Shown here piece after piece: positions 15,793 through 26,499 of a stretch of 64,000 nucleotides of DNA. Within the stretch, counting starts at the first letter, position 1. Each line of letters starts with the position of its first letter. A program made the translations under genes and the position numbers. The notes under the pieces are model-generated. The model saw only the letters and a program-made list of their open reading frames with translations, searched no databases and was not told the DNA's origin. Source of the stretch: Gammaproteobacteria bacterium (GTDB taxonomy: Bacteria > Pseudomonadota > Gammaproteobacteria > UBA4575); assembly GCA_028279275.1 (NCBI GenBank), contig JANQOB010000018.1:62001-126000 (forward strand). Reading direction: 5' to 3'.

Positions 15793-16263
15793 TTACAATC
15801 CAAGCTCTGTAAGTCCGGGATGATCGTCGGGGCGCGCTCCTTGTTCCCACAAAAACTTGCGCTGCGATTCTTTAATAGGTACGTCATTTATACTTGCTTC
15901 GCGACGTTGCATTAATCCTTTGTCATTAAACTCCCAATTTTCGTTTCCATGGGCACGAAACCAATTTCCTGAATCATCGTGATATTCGTACTGAAAACGT
16001 ACTGCAATTCGATTGCCGTTATAAGTCCATAACTCTTTTATTAATCGATAGTCCAGTTCACGTGCCCACTTGCGTTTAAGAAAGGCAATAATTTCATCAC
16101 GCCCACTGAAAAACTCTGCACGATTCCGCCAACAGCTATCGGCTGAGTAAGCGAGTGCTATTTTCTGTGGATCTTGCAAATTCCAAGCATTTTCTGCCAT
16201 ACGCACTTTTTGGATTGCGTCTGCTTCGCTAAATGGTGGAAAAGGGGGTCTTTCTTCTGGCAT
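15793..16263 (-). CDS. DUF1348 / nuclear transport factor 2-like protein
   Basis: A 156-residue NTF2-like protein of the DUF1348 family. Motifs include [25 protein letters not shown] and [20 protein letters not shown]. The frame is open further upstream, but the start at 16263 is preferred: it has an AGGA site nine bases before the ATG, begins where the family begins, and lies downstream of the promoter at 16299-16326. It is the first gene of the TetR operon. Function unknown; family members often accompany TetR regulators of small-molecule response genes. Confidence 0.85.
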   Translation of the reverse strand: MPEERPPFPPFSEADAIQKVRMAENAWNLQDPQKIALAYSADSCWRNRAEFFSGRDEIIAFLKRKWARELDYRLIKELWTYNGNRIAVRFQYEYHDDSGNWFRAHGNENWEFNDKGLMQRREASINDVPIKESQRKFLWEQGARPDDHPGLTELGL

Positions 16264-16283
16264 TTGATATTTCCTATCTTGAT

Positions 16284-16326
16284 TGTACTGATTGGTACAA
16301 TATATACCGATTGGTACAGAATGCAA
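16284..16326 (-). promoter_or_regulatory. Promoter with paired TetR-type operators
   Basis: On the minus strand a -35 TTGCAT (16326-16321) and a -10 TATATT (16304-16299) are 16 bases apart. Overlapping them are two copies of GATTGGTACA on the plus strand (16290-16299 and 16309-16318), 19 bases apart. The first is part of TGTACTGATTGGTACA (16284-16299) and the second of ACCGATTGGT, both palindromic at their ends. The layout fits repression by the TetR protein encoded in the operon. Confidence 0.65.
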
Positions 16327-16357
16327 CCCACATATTGCAAAATTTCCACGAGCATAA

Positions 16358-16384
16358 AAAAGGCCTCATAAAATGAGGCCTTTT
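16358..16384. terminator. Terminator after groEL
   Basis: Eleven-base-pair stem, AAAAGGCCTCA paired with TGAGGCCTTTT, with a five-base loop. U-tracts are present on both strands, so it can end groESL on the minus strand and stop plus-strand transcription entering groEL. It begins 24 bases past the groEL stop. Confidence 0.85.
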
Positions 16385-16407
16385 ACTACGAGAGTATATG
16401 AAAGGAA

Positions 16408-18069
<1,662 letters not shown>

Positions 18070-18114
18070 CTAAATGCGTTAATTACTTTTAAATTTAATA
18101 TATGTTGAAGGTGC

Positions 18115-18402
18115 TTACTCGATAACTGCCATGATGTCGTCTTCACGCATCACTAATAATTCATCGCCATCAACTTTGACCTCTGTGCCGGAGTACTTTC
18201 CAAACAGGACTTCATCACCTTTCTTAACATCCAATTTTCGAACATCTCCGCTGTCGGTAACTTTGCCGTTACCCACTGCAATCACTTTTCCTTTAATAGG
18301 TTTTTCGGTTGCTGAGTCTGGAATCACAATCCCACCTGGGCTCGTGCGCTCCTCTTCCATACGTTTGACGACCACTCGGTCATGCAAAGGACGTAATTTC
18401 AT
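18115..18402 (-). CDS. groES: Co-chaperonin GroES (Hsp10)
   Basis: A 95-residue co-chaperonin forming the heptameric lid on Gro[16 protein letters not shown] at the start, the mobile loop with [11 protein letters not shown] (about 22-32) and [11 protein letters not shown] are all standard. A GGAGG-type ribosome site (GGAGGCG) precedes the ATG. First gene of the operon, directly downstream of the promoter and CIRCE element. Confidence 0.99.
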   Translation of the reverse strand: MKLRPLHDRVVVKRMEEERTSPGGIVIPDSATEKPIKGKVIAVGNGKVTDSGDVRKLDVKKGDEVLFGKYSGTEVKVDGDELLVMREDDIMAVIE

Positions 18403-18466
18403 TGACGCCTCCTAAATAAGCTAAAAATTGTAAAATTTAATCGTGTTTCTCGTAGGTGCTTTCTTG

Positions 18467-18493
18467 TTAGCACTCTCTATTAATGAGTGCTAA
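18467..18493 (-). promoter_or_regulatory. CIRCE element (HrcA operator)
   Basis: A perfect match to the CIRCE consensus: TTAGCACTC, nine-base spacer, GAGTGCTAA. It sits at and just after the -10 box and about 65 bases before the groES start. CIRCE is bound by the HrcA repressor, which is stabilised by GroEL. hrcA itself is not in this window. Confidence 0.97.
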
Positions 18494-18520
18494 TCATACG
18501 AATGAACATATTGAAGTCAA
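18493..18520 (-). promoter_or_regulatory. groESL sigma-70-type promoter
   Basis: On the minus strand: -35 TTGACT (18520-18515), 16-base spacer, -10 TATGAT (18498-18493). The last base of the -10 box is the first base of the CIRCE element, so HrcA bound there would block RNA polymerase. No convincing sigma-32 -10 (CCCCAT) was seen. Confidence 0.8.
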
Positions 18521-18545
18521 GGATTTTATAGGGTTAATTAGCGGC

Positions 18546-19031
18546 TCAGTTGTCTTTGGGGCGCTGGGTCACCTCACCCTCATAGACGTTGCCTGATGTC
18601 CCTCTAGTAGAATCACTCCTGGTTGTTGCCGAAAAGCCTACATTCATATTCGCTAAGGGATTGAATCGATTGACTAAAAAAGTAACTACCGGTCTTCGCG
18701 TTATGGGCAGCAAACAAAAGAAACCGATGGCATCAGTAAAAAACCCAGGGGTAAGCAACAGTGCTCCACCTATCAACAAAGCGACTCCTTCAAGAATTTC
18801 GTTGGCTGGCACTCGCCCTTCATTCAGAGCCTGATTAAAACGTATATAGGTCTGTAAACCCTGGCTGCGCAACAATCCTGCGCCAATTACTGCGGTCAGC
18901 ACCACAAGCGCAATAGTAGGAAGCCAATTGATGATTCCTGCGACTTGAACTAATAGGTAGATTTCAAGAATTGGAATCAGCAGAAACAGGGCAAATAAGA
19001 TTGGAAACACTCGAACGCGAACAGGCGGCAT
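18546..19031 (-). CDS. fxsA: FxsA family cytoplasmic membrane protein
   Basis: A 161-residue membrane protein of the FxsA family, in E. coli linked to relief of F-plasmid exclusion of phage T7. Three to four membrane segments are seen, with ILEIYLLVQVAG, TAVIGAGLLRSQG and ALLLTPGFFTDAIGF typical of the family. An upstream TTG would add 19 residues, but the ATG at 19031 has a GAGAG ribosome site and matches the usual start. It lies just upstream of groES on the same strand, as in many gammaproteobacteria; the groES promoter follows its stop. Confidence 0.9.
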   Translation of the reverse strand: MPPVRVRVFPILFALFLLIPILEIYLLVQVAGIINWLPTIALVVLTAVIGAGLLRSQGLQTYIRFNQALNEGRVPANEILEGVALLIGGALLLTPGFFTDAIGFFCLLPITRRPVVTFLVNRFNPLANMNVGFSATTRSDSTRGTSGNVYEGEVTQRPKDN

Positions 19032-19123
19032 ATCATCTCTCGTTACGGGATTTACTGGCAATATGGGGGCAACTGACCCAAACTTCAACTATTAACCCAA
19101 AGTCAATTGATAGGTATTGAGAG

Positions 19124-19444
19124 ATGGGCTTACCGATCATCGTGCTAACCACTTTTCCTGATATCGACACCGCTCAGCGGCTCGCAGAGGGAATGGTGCA
19201 GGCAAAGTTGGCGGCATGTGTAAATATATTGCCGGCAGGGCAATCTATATATATATGGGAAAATAACCTTTGCAAGGAATCTGAGTATTTGGCGGTCATT
19301 AAAACAATGGACAGTCACTATCAGGCGCTTGAAGAATATATTAAAAGGCATCATCCATACGAACTTCCTGAGATCGTAGCGACTCAAATTACTGATGGTT
19401 CAAAAGAATATTTATCATGGTTAGAAACAAACACAACAGCATGA
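19124..19444 (+). CDS. cutA: CutA1 divalent-cation tolerance protein
   Basis: A 106-residue trimeric PII-like protein. TTFPDIDTAQRLAEGMV, KLAACVNILP, the SIYIWE strand and HPYELPEIVA are the family marks. It has been tied to copper tolerance, though its biochemical job is unsettled. Its TGA overlaps the ATG of dsbD (ATGA), so the two are translationally coupled, a pairing conserved in gammaproteobacteria. Divergent from fxsA. Confidence 0.95.
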   Translation: MGLPIIVLTTFPDIDTAQRLAEGMVQAKLAACVNILPAGQSIYIWENNLCKESEYLAVIKTMDSHYQALEEYIKRHHPYELPEIVATQITDGSKEYLSWLETNTTA

Positions 19445-21342
19445 ATTTTTTACGCATATCATTACTTTTACTTTTTGCTTTTTTCTGTACTTCAGCTTCG
19501 GCTGACAGCGCACTTTCTAGTTTAAGTGGTGACGAAGAAGAAGAATTTTTAGACCCTGATGTTGCATTTGTAGTAACCGCAAAACAGGGTGATGACGGTA
19601 CCATTAAAACCAATTGGCTCATTCAAGATGGGTACTACCTTTACAAGGACAAAATCAGTGTTGCGCCCGTCGATGAATCCCAAATCAGGTTGGGTGAATT
19701 ACCTTTGCCAGAAGGCGAAGAAAAAGAAGACGAATATTTCGGATTAATCGTAAGTATTGATCATGAATTTAATGCTGATATACCGATTACACATTTAGCG
19801 ACTAATGAGGACGCCGTTGATTTAATTTTTAAATATCAGGGCTGTGCGAAAGCCGGATTATGTTATCCACCGATTACTAAAACGTTACGCGTAAATTTAG
19901 ATTCCGCTTCTACTAATCTTGTATCAACAAGCGATAATGACGATGGTGTCGGGAGTCCTTCTTCAACCGGAACTGAATTTCAGTCTGAGCAAGATAAAAT
20001 TGCAGGCACCTTAGCTTCTGGAAAACTTTGGTTTACGGTTTTCTTTTTCTTTGGTTTAGGTTTACTACTTGCGTTTACACCTTGTGTGTTCCCGATGATC
20101 CCTATTCTTTCCAGCATTATTGTGGGTCAGGGTGAAGAAATTTCAACTTCTAAAGCATTTTCTTTATCACTGGTTTATGTATTAGCAATGGCGGTGACGT
20201 ATACCATCGCGGGAGTCATTGTCGGTTTGTCAGGTGAAAACATTCAAATATGGTTTCAAAACCCTTGGGTGATTAGCGTGTTTGCTGGGATCTTTGTATT
20301 GCTCTCACTCGCGATGTTTGGTTTTTATGAACTACAAATGCCGAGCGGTATTCAATCAAAACTCAACAGCATTAGTTCAAATCAAGAACAAGGTTCCTAT
20401 GTGGGTGCAGGCATCATGGGTTTGTTATCTGCTTTGATCGTAGGTCCTTGTGTGACTGCACCACTTATTGGCGCTTTAATTTATATTGCCGAAACGGGTG
20501 ACGCATTGGTTGGTGGTGTGGCTTTATTTGCCTTAAGTATGGGCATGGGTGCGCCACTGCTAGCAATCGGCACTTCTGCAGGAAAAGTTTTACCCAAAGC
20601 AGGGCCTTGGATGGATGCCGTCAAAGCCGTCTTTGGTGTGCTATTACTCGCATTGGCAATTTGGATGTTAGAACGTATTTTGCCAGCACCGATTATTTTA
20701 TTGCTTAGCGGTGCATTACTGATTGTCTCTGCGATTTACTTGGGTGCGTTAGATGCAATCAAAGAAGGTGCATCCGGTTGGTCTAAACTCTGGAAAGGAA
20801 TGGGTTTAATCTCGTTGGTATACGGTGCAATTTTAGTTATTGGTGCCGCAGGAGGAAGCCATAGCTTGTTACAACCATTACAAGGAATTGCAGGAATGAC
20901 GACGCAGATCGCGAGTAACGATTCTGCTCATTCTAACTCAAGTTCTAAACATGCACTTCCATTCCAGCAAATTAAAGGTTTGGATGGTCTGCAAACTGCA
21001 CTAAGTCAAGCGGCTAAAGAAGGTCGTCCTGTGATGTTAGATTTTTATGCAGATTGGTGTATATCTTGTAAGGAGATGGAAGCATTTACGTTTAGTGACA
21101 GTAGTGTACAAGAATCGTTGAATAATTTTGTAATGTTACAAGCCGATGTAACAAAAAATGACGACCTTGATAAAGCTTTATTAAAAGAGCTTGGCTTGTT
21201 TGGTCCACCGGCAATTTTATTCTATGACCCATCTGGGAATGAACTTCGTAACTTCCGTGTAGTCGGATTTATGGATGCAGGAAAGTTTTCTTCTCATATT
21301 GAAAACTTTAAGCAGACTGGAAGAATTGCTTTAAACAACTGA
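19441..21342 (+). CDS. dsbD: Thiol:disulfide interchange protein DsbD
   Basis: A 633-residue inner-membrane protein that carries electrons from cytoplasmic thioredoxin to the periplasm. Domains in order: signal peptide; periplasmic domain with the Cys pair in YQGCAKAGLCYPP; an eight-helix membrane domain with the reactive cysteines in FTPCVFPMIP and VGPCVTAPLIG; and a C-terminal thioredoxin domain with DWCISCKEME. The start at 19441 overlaps the cutA stop by four bases and begins a good signal peptide; the frame is open 24 bases further upstream. Ends at a hairpin (21357-21375). Cytoplasmic thioredoxin is at 35920-36246. Confidence 0.97.
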   Translation: MNFLRISLLLLFAFFCTSASADSALSSLSGDEEEEFLDPDVAFVVTAKQGDDGTIKTNWLIQDGYYLYKDKISVAPVDESQIRLGELPLPEGEEKEDEYFGLIVSIDHEFNADIPITHLATNEDAVDLIFKYQGCAKAGLCYPPITKTLRVNLDSASTNLVSTSDNDDGVGSPSSTGTEFQSEQDKIAGTLASGKLWFTVFFFFGLGLLLAFTPCVFPMIPILSSIIVGQGEEISTSKAFSLSLVYVLAMAVTYTIAGVIVGLSGENIQIWFQNPWVISVFAGIFVLLSLAMFGFYELQMPSGIQSKLNSISSNQEQGSYVGAGIMGLLSALIVGPCVTAPLIGALIYIAETGDALVGGVALFALSMGMGAPLLAIGTSAGKVLPKAGPWMDAVKAVFGVLLLALAIWMLERILPAPIILLLSGALLIVSAIYLGALDAIKEGASGWSKLWKGMGLISLVYGAILVIGAAGGSHSLLQPLQGIAGMTTQIASNDSAHSNSSSKHALPFQQIKGLDGLQTALSQAAKEGRPVMLDFYADWCISCKEMEAFTFSDSSVQESLNNFVMLQADVTKNDDLDKALLKELGLFGPPAILFYDPSGNELRNFRVVGFMDAGKFSSHIENFKQTGRIALNN

Positions 21343-21356
21343 TTGCTAGTTTCTTA

Positions 21357-21380
21357 ACCACAATCTGATTGTGGTCATTA
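21357..21380 (+). terminator. Probable terminator after dsbD
   Basis: An eight-base-pair stem ACCACAAT/ATTGTGGT with a three-base loop, followed by CATTATTTTT. It lies 15 bases past the dsbD stop. Confidence 0.65.
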
Positions 21381-21495
21381 TTTTTGTAAGCTAAATCATA
21401 GCTCACCGGTCTAGTGTAAATGGCCGTACTATACTTCTGCGCTGACTCTTTATATTTCAATTACTGAATTATAGATTTTAACTTATAGTAGACAT

Positions 21496-22350
21496 ATGGA
21501 GATCAATTTAGACACCGGTAAGCTAATTGTCTTTCTTGGAGGGCTATTTTTATTTCTGCTTATAGAGACTCTATTTCCTACGCGTGAATGGCAAGACTCA
21601 CGTCTGAAACGCTTTGCTTTTCATGGAAGTATTGCGGCTTTAAATACTGTCATCATACGAATTCTTATATACGTTCCATTTTTACTCTGGGTGGTTTACG
21701 TTGAAGAAGAAGGTTGGGGCATCTCGCGTTGGCTGGAAATTTACGGTTGGACGGAAATTATCTTGTCAATCATAGTACTCGATTTCTTTGATTATATTTG
21801 GCACCGCGCCAATCACCGAGTACCTATTTTATGGCGCTTCCATAAAGCTCATCACTCAGACACGGCAATGGACGTCACTACAGCGCTACGCTTTCATCCA
21901 ACTGAATTAATGGTCTCAGGTCTAGTTAAAGCGACATGGGTCGTAATTTGGGGTCCAACGGTTGTGGCATGGTTTTTATTCGAGGCTCTCATTAGTTTGT
22001 GCGCACAGTTTCATCATAGCAATATCGATTTTCCTAACTGGATTGAAAAATGGCTATCGTGGATTATCGTAACCCCGCGATTTCACGCATCCCACCATGC
22101 TGTCGATAGACGCTATGGTGATGCCAACTTTTCTACTATTTTCAGTATATGGGATCGAATATTTGGAACGTATTCTCAGCCAGAGCAAGATGGCGCTACA
22201 ACTCGAGGAATTGATGCTTTGGGCTTACCCGAAGCACGAGAGTTATGTTTTTCACCGATGGCTTGGTTGGTAGAACCTTTTCGTTCTCGCAACCAGAACC
22301 TTGCTTATGAGCGTGTTGTCGAAAAAGCACCAAACAAAAGCAAATCCTAA
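21496..22350 (+). CDS. Sterol desaturase / fatty acid hydroxylase family protein
   Basis: A 284-residue integral membrane di-iron enzyme. The histidine clusters are in order HRANH, HKAHH, FHP, HHSN and HASHH, as in the ERG3/C-5 sterol desaturase superfamily. Three or more membrane segments occupy the first 150 residues. Bacterial members hydroxylate or desaturate membrane lipids, but the substrate cannot be read from the sequence. Its end lies 31 bases before the repeat peptide gene, which may share the transcript. Confidence 0.9.
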   Translation: MEINLDTGKLIVFLGGLFLFLLIETLFPTREWQDSRLKRFAFHGSIAALNTVIIRILIYVPFLLWVVYVEEEGWGISRWLEIYGWTEIILSIIVLDFFDYIWHRANHRVPILWRFHKAHHSDTAMDVTTALRFHPTELMVSGLVKATWVVIWGPTVVAWFLFEALISLCAQFHHSNIDFPNWIEKWLSWIIVTPRFHASHHAVDRRYGDANFSTIFSIWDRIFGTYSQPEQDGATTRGIDALGLPEARELCFSPMAWLVEPFRSRNQNLAYERVVEKAPNKSKS

Positions 22351-22381
22351 TAGAACAAATGAACTTAACAGGAGTACTAAA

Positions 22382-22609
22382 ATGAAATTTTTTAAACTAC
22401 TAACCGCATTATTTTTATCTACCTTTTTAGTAGTTGCCTACGCAGGTGAGCACGCAGGTAAAACTGCAGAGGAAAAGAAAGAGCATGCAGGCGATGCTGC
22501 TGAAAAGAAAGAACATGCAGGCGATGCTGCTGAAAAGAAAGAACATGCAGGTGATGCCGCAGAGAAAAAGAAGGAACATGCAGGCGATGCTGCTGAAAGC
22601 AAGGAATAG
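22382..22609 (+). CDS. Secreted tandem-repeat peptide (EHAGDAAEKK units)
   Basis: A 75-residue precursor with a signal peptide (cleavage near AYA-GE, residue 21). The mature part consists almost wholly of five units of 10-11 residues based on EHAGDAAEKK, which are highly charged and likely helical. AGGAG precedes the ATG at 22382; a longer in-frame start at 22301 inside the upstream gene is rejected. The next gene starts 17 bases later. No characterised family is recognised. A hydrophilin-like or metal-binding role (one His per unit) is speculation. Confidence 0.7.
   Translation: MKFFKLLTALFLSTFLVVAYAGEHAGKTAEEKKEHAGDAAEKKEHAGDAAEKKEHAGDAAEKKKEHAGDAAESKE
22448..22606 (+). repeat. Five tandem 30-33-base coding repeats
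   Basis: Units begin at 22448, 22481, 22511, 22541 and 22574. Units two to four are nearly identical at the DNA level; the first (EHAGKTAEEKK) and last are diverged, and two have an extra Lys codon. The repeat has no stop in several frames on both strands, which explains long overlapping open frames here that are not genes. Confidence 0.9.
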
Positions 22610-22626
22610 GATAAGGAGATAACAAA

Positions 22627-23145
22627 ATGCGAACCCAAATACTAAAATACTTAGTCACTTTTCCCCTAATAGGGCTAACCTTTGGGTTCGCATTTAATCT
22701 TCATGCCACTGATGAAAACATCGGTGACGAATTTAATATTGAGCATAGTAGCCCGCCTGCAAATACAGATAAAAATCCGCCTAAATATTATGTAGAAGAT
22801 ATTAAAAAAGCGATGGAGATTCATCTTGCCGAGCGAGTGGATGAAAATGGAATTTTTCGTATGCGTGATGACAAAACAGGTGAAGTGTTGGAATTAAAAT
22901 TTGTAAAAATTCACGATCCTGTGCGCGTTATCAATAGTAATACTTATTTTGCCTGTACTGATTTTCATGTGGTGGGTGAACGAAAAAAACTCTATGACCT
23001 AGATTTTTGGATGAGCCCAGTGAATGGAGAGCTCACAATCTACAAAGAGAAAATACATAAAGAACCACGAAAAGCATTATTGTATGGTTGGTATAAACAA
23101 CCACGCTATACATTTGTCAACGATAGAGTGGTTACACTTTATTAA
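22627..23145 (+). CDS. Conserved periplasmic protein, unknown function
   Basis: A 172-residue protein with a signal peptide (cleavage near LHA-TD). The mature part reads as one globular domain: YYVEDIKKAMEIHL, then IFRMRDDKTGEVLELKFVKIHD, TYFACTDFHVVGE and LYDLDFWMSPVNGELTIYKEKIHKEPR. I recall this pattern only from uncharacterised bacterial proteins. A GGAG ribosome site precedes the ATG. It follows the repeat peptide by 17 bases, so both may be exported products of one transcript. Confidence 0.72.
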   Translation: MRTQILKYLVTFPLIGLTFGFAFNLHATDENIGDEFNIEHSSPPANTDKNPPKYYVEDIKKAMEIHLAERVDENGIFRMRDDKTGEVLELKFVKIHDPVRVINSNTYFACTDFHVVGERKKLYDLDFWMSPVNGELTIYKEKIHKEPRKALLYGWYKQPRYTFVNDRVVTLY

Positions 23146-23224
23146 TTTTCATTTAGCTCAACTAAATATATTTCTGTTCATGTAGAGTAGCTGATTGTTT
23201 TATAGAAACATCAGGACATGGTTG

Positions 23225-23929
23225 TTACTTTACTAAAAGATCTGCAGGTATAAGCTCCTCTTTACCAGCGGACTTTCCCCACAATTCCTCAAGCCGCTTA
23301 TCGCGCCCACAGGCAAAACGATAATATTTATAGCGAATGGGATTCTTCTGATAATAGTCTTGATGATAATCTTCAGCAGGATAAAAAGTTTTTGCGGGTA
23401 AAATTTCTGTCACGATGGGCGAATCGAAAAAAGCTGCTGCTGCAAGCTTGCTTACAGATTCATTGGCGAACTCTTTTTGTTCTTCGTTTAAATAAAAAAT
23501 GGCTGTGCGGTAACTGTCTCCTTTATCGCAAAACTGTCCATATCGATCTAATGGATCAATGTTATGCCAAAAAACATTGAGCAAGGTTTCATAATTTATT
23601 TTCAATGGGTCGTAAATGATTTCTACGGCTTCATAATGGCCTGTAGTGTCAGATGATACTTGCTTGTAGGTTGGGTTCTCAGTATGCCCACCCGTATATC
23701 CTGATGTAGTAGCTATCACGCCTTCGAGTTTGTCGAACGGGGGTTCCATACACCAAAAACACCCGCCTGCAAAAATCGCACGAGCGGTTTGCGAAGGATC
23801 AGCTCTTTCCTCAGCAAGAGCAGAAGCATGCAAACTAAAAAGTGCAACTAATGCAGAAGCAATAAATATCCTTTGTCGGTACCCAGAGCCGAATAAGAAA
23901 ACCATTGGAATACCTCGTTTTAAAAACAC
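23225..23929 (-). CDS. msrA: Peptide methionine sulfoxide reductase MsrA, exported form
   Basis: A 234-residue MsrA that reduces methionine-S-sulfoxide. The catalytic GGCFWCMEPPFDKL motif, SGYTGGHTENPTYKQV and GHYEAVEI are intact. A hydrophobic N-terminal segment (about residues 23-38, ending in ASALAEE) suggests export to the periplasm, so electrons could come through DsbD. A second in-frame ATG (MVFLF) at 23905 would give a shorter, more typical signal peptide. The catalytic residue is Cys, not selenocysteine. Confidence 0.93.
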   Translation of the reverse strand: MFLKRGIPMVFLFGSGYRQRIFIASALVALFSLHASALAEERADPSQTARAIFAGGCFWCMEPPFDKLEGVIATTSGYTGGHTENPTYKQVSSDTTGHYEAVEIIYDPLKINYETLLNVFWHNIDPLDRYGQFCDKGDSYRTAIFYLNEEQKEFANESVSKLAAAAFFDSPIVTEILPAKTFYPAEDYHQDYYQKNPIRYKYYRFACGRDKRLEELWGKSAGKEELIPADLLVK

Positions 23930-24150
23930 CTAAAGTGAAACAAATGACTCAATGATAAGACCGTTTTTTATAGTAATTGTTCGCAAATTCTTTAAAATCG
24001 CAGAGAAATTATGGATAACTTCGCTCAAAATCCAGAAAACTGTAATTTTAAGACGAATTGACTAGCTTCATTTGAATTTTCGTGTACACTGACAGCTAAT
24101 TATAATAACCCAGCATTTTAGCGACAATTCCCTACAAGATAGCCTCAAAT

Positions 24151-24591
24151 ATGCACAAATTGCTTTTATTAAATGGCCCTAATCTGAATTTACTCGGTCA
24201 ACGCGAGCCTGAAGTATATGGCTACGAAACCTTGAACGATGTCATCAAGCGAGCTCAAAGCACAGCAGACAAACTAGGACATAGCTTGGATGATTTTCAA
24301 AGTAATGCAGAGCATGAATTGGTCAATCGTATTCATCAGGCTAAAACCGAAGGTGTGGATATGATCATTTTCAATCCTGGTGCTTTTACACATACCAGTA
24401 TCGCATTACGTGATGCATTATTAGGCGTCGATATTCCATTCATTGAATTGCACTTGTCGAATGTGCTTGCACGTGAAGAATTCCGCCAACATTCATTTCT
24501 TTCCGACATCGCAGTTGGCGTGATATCAGGCATGGGGGCTAAAGGTTATGAGCTAGCCGTTGAGGCCGCAGATTTTAAACTCAACAAATAA
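24151..24591 (+). CDS. aroQ: 3-Dehydroquinate dehydratase, type II
   Basis: A 146-residue dodecameric-type enzyme that converts 3-dehydroquinate to 3-dehydroshikimate in the shikimate pathway. [20 protein letters not shown] carries the catalytic Arg/Tyr lid; [16 protein letters not shown] and [18 protein letters not shown] follow, as usual for AroQ. It lies 63 bases upstream of accB, the standard gammaproteobacterial order. Its pathway leads to chorismate, used by the chorismatase at 49349-50356. Confidence 0.97.
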   Translation: MHKLLLLNGPNLNLLGQREPEVYGYETLNDVIKRAQSTADKLGHSLDDFQSNAEHELVNRIHQAKTEGVDMIIFNPGAFTHTSIALRDALLGVDIPFIELHLSNVLAREEFRQHSFLSDIAVGVISGMGAKGYELAVEAADFKLNK

Positions 24592-24654
24592 AATAAAATT
24601 CGCATTGATTATGTATGTATCACTATCAATTGAAATCATAAGTAAGAGACAAAC

Positions 24655-25110
24655 ATGGATATCCGTAAAGTTAAAAAACTTATAGAGCTACTCGAAGAGT
24701 CAGGCGTAGCTGAAATTGAAATTAAAGAAGGTGAGGAATCCGTACGCATCAGTCGTGGTGTAAGCACTGCCAGTCAAAATCATATTGTGATGCCTCCTGC
24801 TGCTGCACCTGCGGCTCCTGGCATTCCCACAACAGCAGAAGCCCCTGCACTTGAAGCCAGTGCTGAAGTCACAAGTGGTCATAGCGTTGACTCGCCTATG
24901 GTGGGCACTTTTTATGAAGCCCCGGCACCTGGACAAGCACCCTTTGTAGAAGTCGGTAAAAGCGTAAGTGTTGGTGACACACTTTGTATAATCGAAGCCA
25001 TGAAAATGCTTAATCAAATCGAAGCCGATAAAGCGGGTGTTATTAAAGCTAAACTAGTTGAAAACGCACAACCGGTTGAATTTGGCCAAACCTTGTTCAT
25101 CATTGAATAA
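24655..25110 (+). CDS. accB: Biotin carboxyl carrier protein of acetyl-CoA carboxylase
   Basis: A 151-residue BCCP. Residues 1-40 form the N-terminal domain, followed by an Ala/Pro-rich linker (about 46-70) and the biotinyl domain with Lys117 in IEAMKML, where biotin is attached. It carries the carboxyl group from AccC to the AccAD transferase in fatty acid synthesis. accC starts five bases after its stop, so the pair is one operon. Confidence 0.98.
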   Translation: MDIRKVKKLIELLEESGVAEIEIKEGEESVRISRGVSTASQNHIVMPPAAAPAAPGIPTTAEAPALEASAEVTSGHSVDSPMVGTFYEAPAPGQAPFVEVGKSVSVGDTLCIIEAMKMLNQIEADKAGVIKAKLVENAQPVEFGQTLFIIE

Positions 25111-25115
25111 ATCTC

Positions 25116-26453
25116 ATGCTTGAAAAAGTAGTAATAGCCAACCGTGGCGAAATTGCATTGCGCATCTTACGTGCTTGTCGCGATATGAATATAAAAACGG
25201 TCGCAGTACATTCTGAAGCAGACCGAGATTTAATGCATGTTGGCATGGCAGATGAATCTGTTTGTATAGGCCCGGCAGCTTCTGCAGAAAGTTATTTAAA
25301 TATTCCTGCAATCATAAGTGCAGCGGAAGTAACCGATGCAACGGCGATACATCCTGGTTATGGTTTTTTATCCGAAAATGCAGAATTTGCCGAAGTTGTT
25401 GAATCCAGCGGTTTTATTTTCATAGGACCAAAATCAGAAACGATTCGCATGATGGGAGATAAAATTGCTGCTAAACGTGCAATGGAAGCGGCAGGGGTTC
25501 CATGCGTCCCAGGTACCTCTGAGCCGATTGGTGATGATATGGATCGTGCTAAACAACTAGCACAGGAAATTGGTTACCCAATAATGGTCAAAGCTGCCGG
25601 TGGTGGTGGTGGTAGAGGTATGCGTGTAGTGCACAGAGAAGACGAACTCACTGAGGCAGTCTCTTTAACCAAAACTGAAGCGGGTGCAGCGTTTAATGAT
25701 GACCGCTTATTTATGGAAAAGTTTTTAGAGGAACCTCGCCATGTTGAATTTCAAGTTTTAGCCGATACGCATGGCAATGCAATTCATTTATGTGAACGTG
25801 ATTGCTCTATGCAACGACGTAACCAAAAAGTAATTGAAGAAGCTCCTGCTTTTGGTATTACACCGGAACAACGCGAACAAATTGGTTCAGTAATTACCGA
25901 AGCTTGTCGGCAGATTGGGTACCGGGGTGCGGGTACGTTTGAATTTTTATATGCAAATGGTGAATTCTATTTCATAGAAATGAATACGCGTGTGCAGGTT
26001 GAACATCCTGTAACTGAAATGATCACAGGTATTGATATTGTTAAACAACAATTGTTAATTGCTGCAGGTGAAAAACTTACCTTCGCTCAGGATGACATCA
26101 AAATTCGTGGGCATGCCATTGAGTGTCGTATCAATGCTGAAGATCCATATAAATTTATTCCTTGTCCTGGGAAAATAAGCCACTTTCATTGTCCAGGTGG
26201 GCCAGGAATCCGTGTGGATACTCATTTATACAATGGCTATAACGTTCCACCCTACTATGACTCGATGATTGGCAAGTTATTAGCTATTGGGCACAGCCGA
26301 GAAGGTGCTCTGACGCGAATGCGTGGAGCCCTACATGAAATCGTGATTGATGGAATTACAACCAACATCCCATTACTACAAGATCTTATGATGGATGATA
26401 CTTTTGTGAATGCAAAGCATAATATCCATTATCTCCAGTCAAAGCTTTCATAA
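25116..26453 (+). CDS. accC: Biotin carboxylase subunit of acetyl-CoA carboxylase
   Basis: A 445-residue ATP-grasp enzyme that carboxylates biotin on AccB using bicarbonate and [21 protein letters not shown] at the start, the glycine-rich [14 protein letters not shown] loop and [14 protein letters not shown] in the active site are intact. Length matches E. coli AccC (449). Located directly behind accB. Confidence 0.98.
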   Translation: MLEKVVIANRGEIALRILRACRDMNIKTVAVHSEADRDLMHVGMADESVCIGPAASAESYLNIPAIISAAEVTDATAIHPGYGFLSENAEFAEVVESSGFIFIGPKSETIRMMGDKIAAKRAMEAAGVPCVPGTSEPIGDDMDRAKQLAQEIGYPIMVKAAGGGGGRGMRVVHREDELTEAVSLTKTEAGAAFNDDRLFMEKFLEEPRHVEFQVLADTHGNAIHLCERDCSMQRRNQKVIEEAPAFGITPEQREQIGSVITEACRQIGYRGAGTFEFLYANGEFYFIEMNTRVQVEHPVTEMITGIDIVKQQLLIAAGEKLTFAQDDIKIRGHAIECRINAEDPYKFIPCPGKISHFHCPGGPGIRVDTHLYNGYNVPPYYDSMIGKLLAIGHSREGALTRMRGALHEIVIDGITTNIPLLQDLMMDDTFVNAKHNIHYLQSKLS

Positions 26454-26499
26454 AGATTTTCATCATTATTAACTCTTAAATACAAACACCTTCTAAATT

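Noticed and set aside
22419..22658. Open frames on both strands across the EHAGDAAEKK repeat
   Set aside because: They come from the 30-base repeat having no stops in several frames; only the frame with signal peptide and AGGAG is credible.
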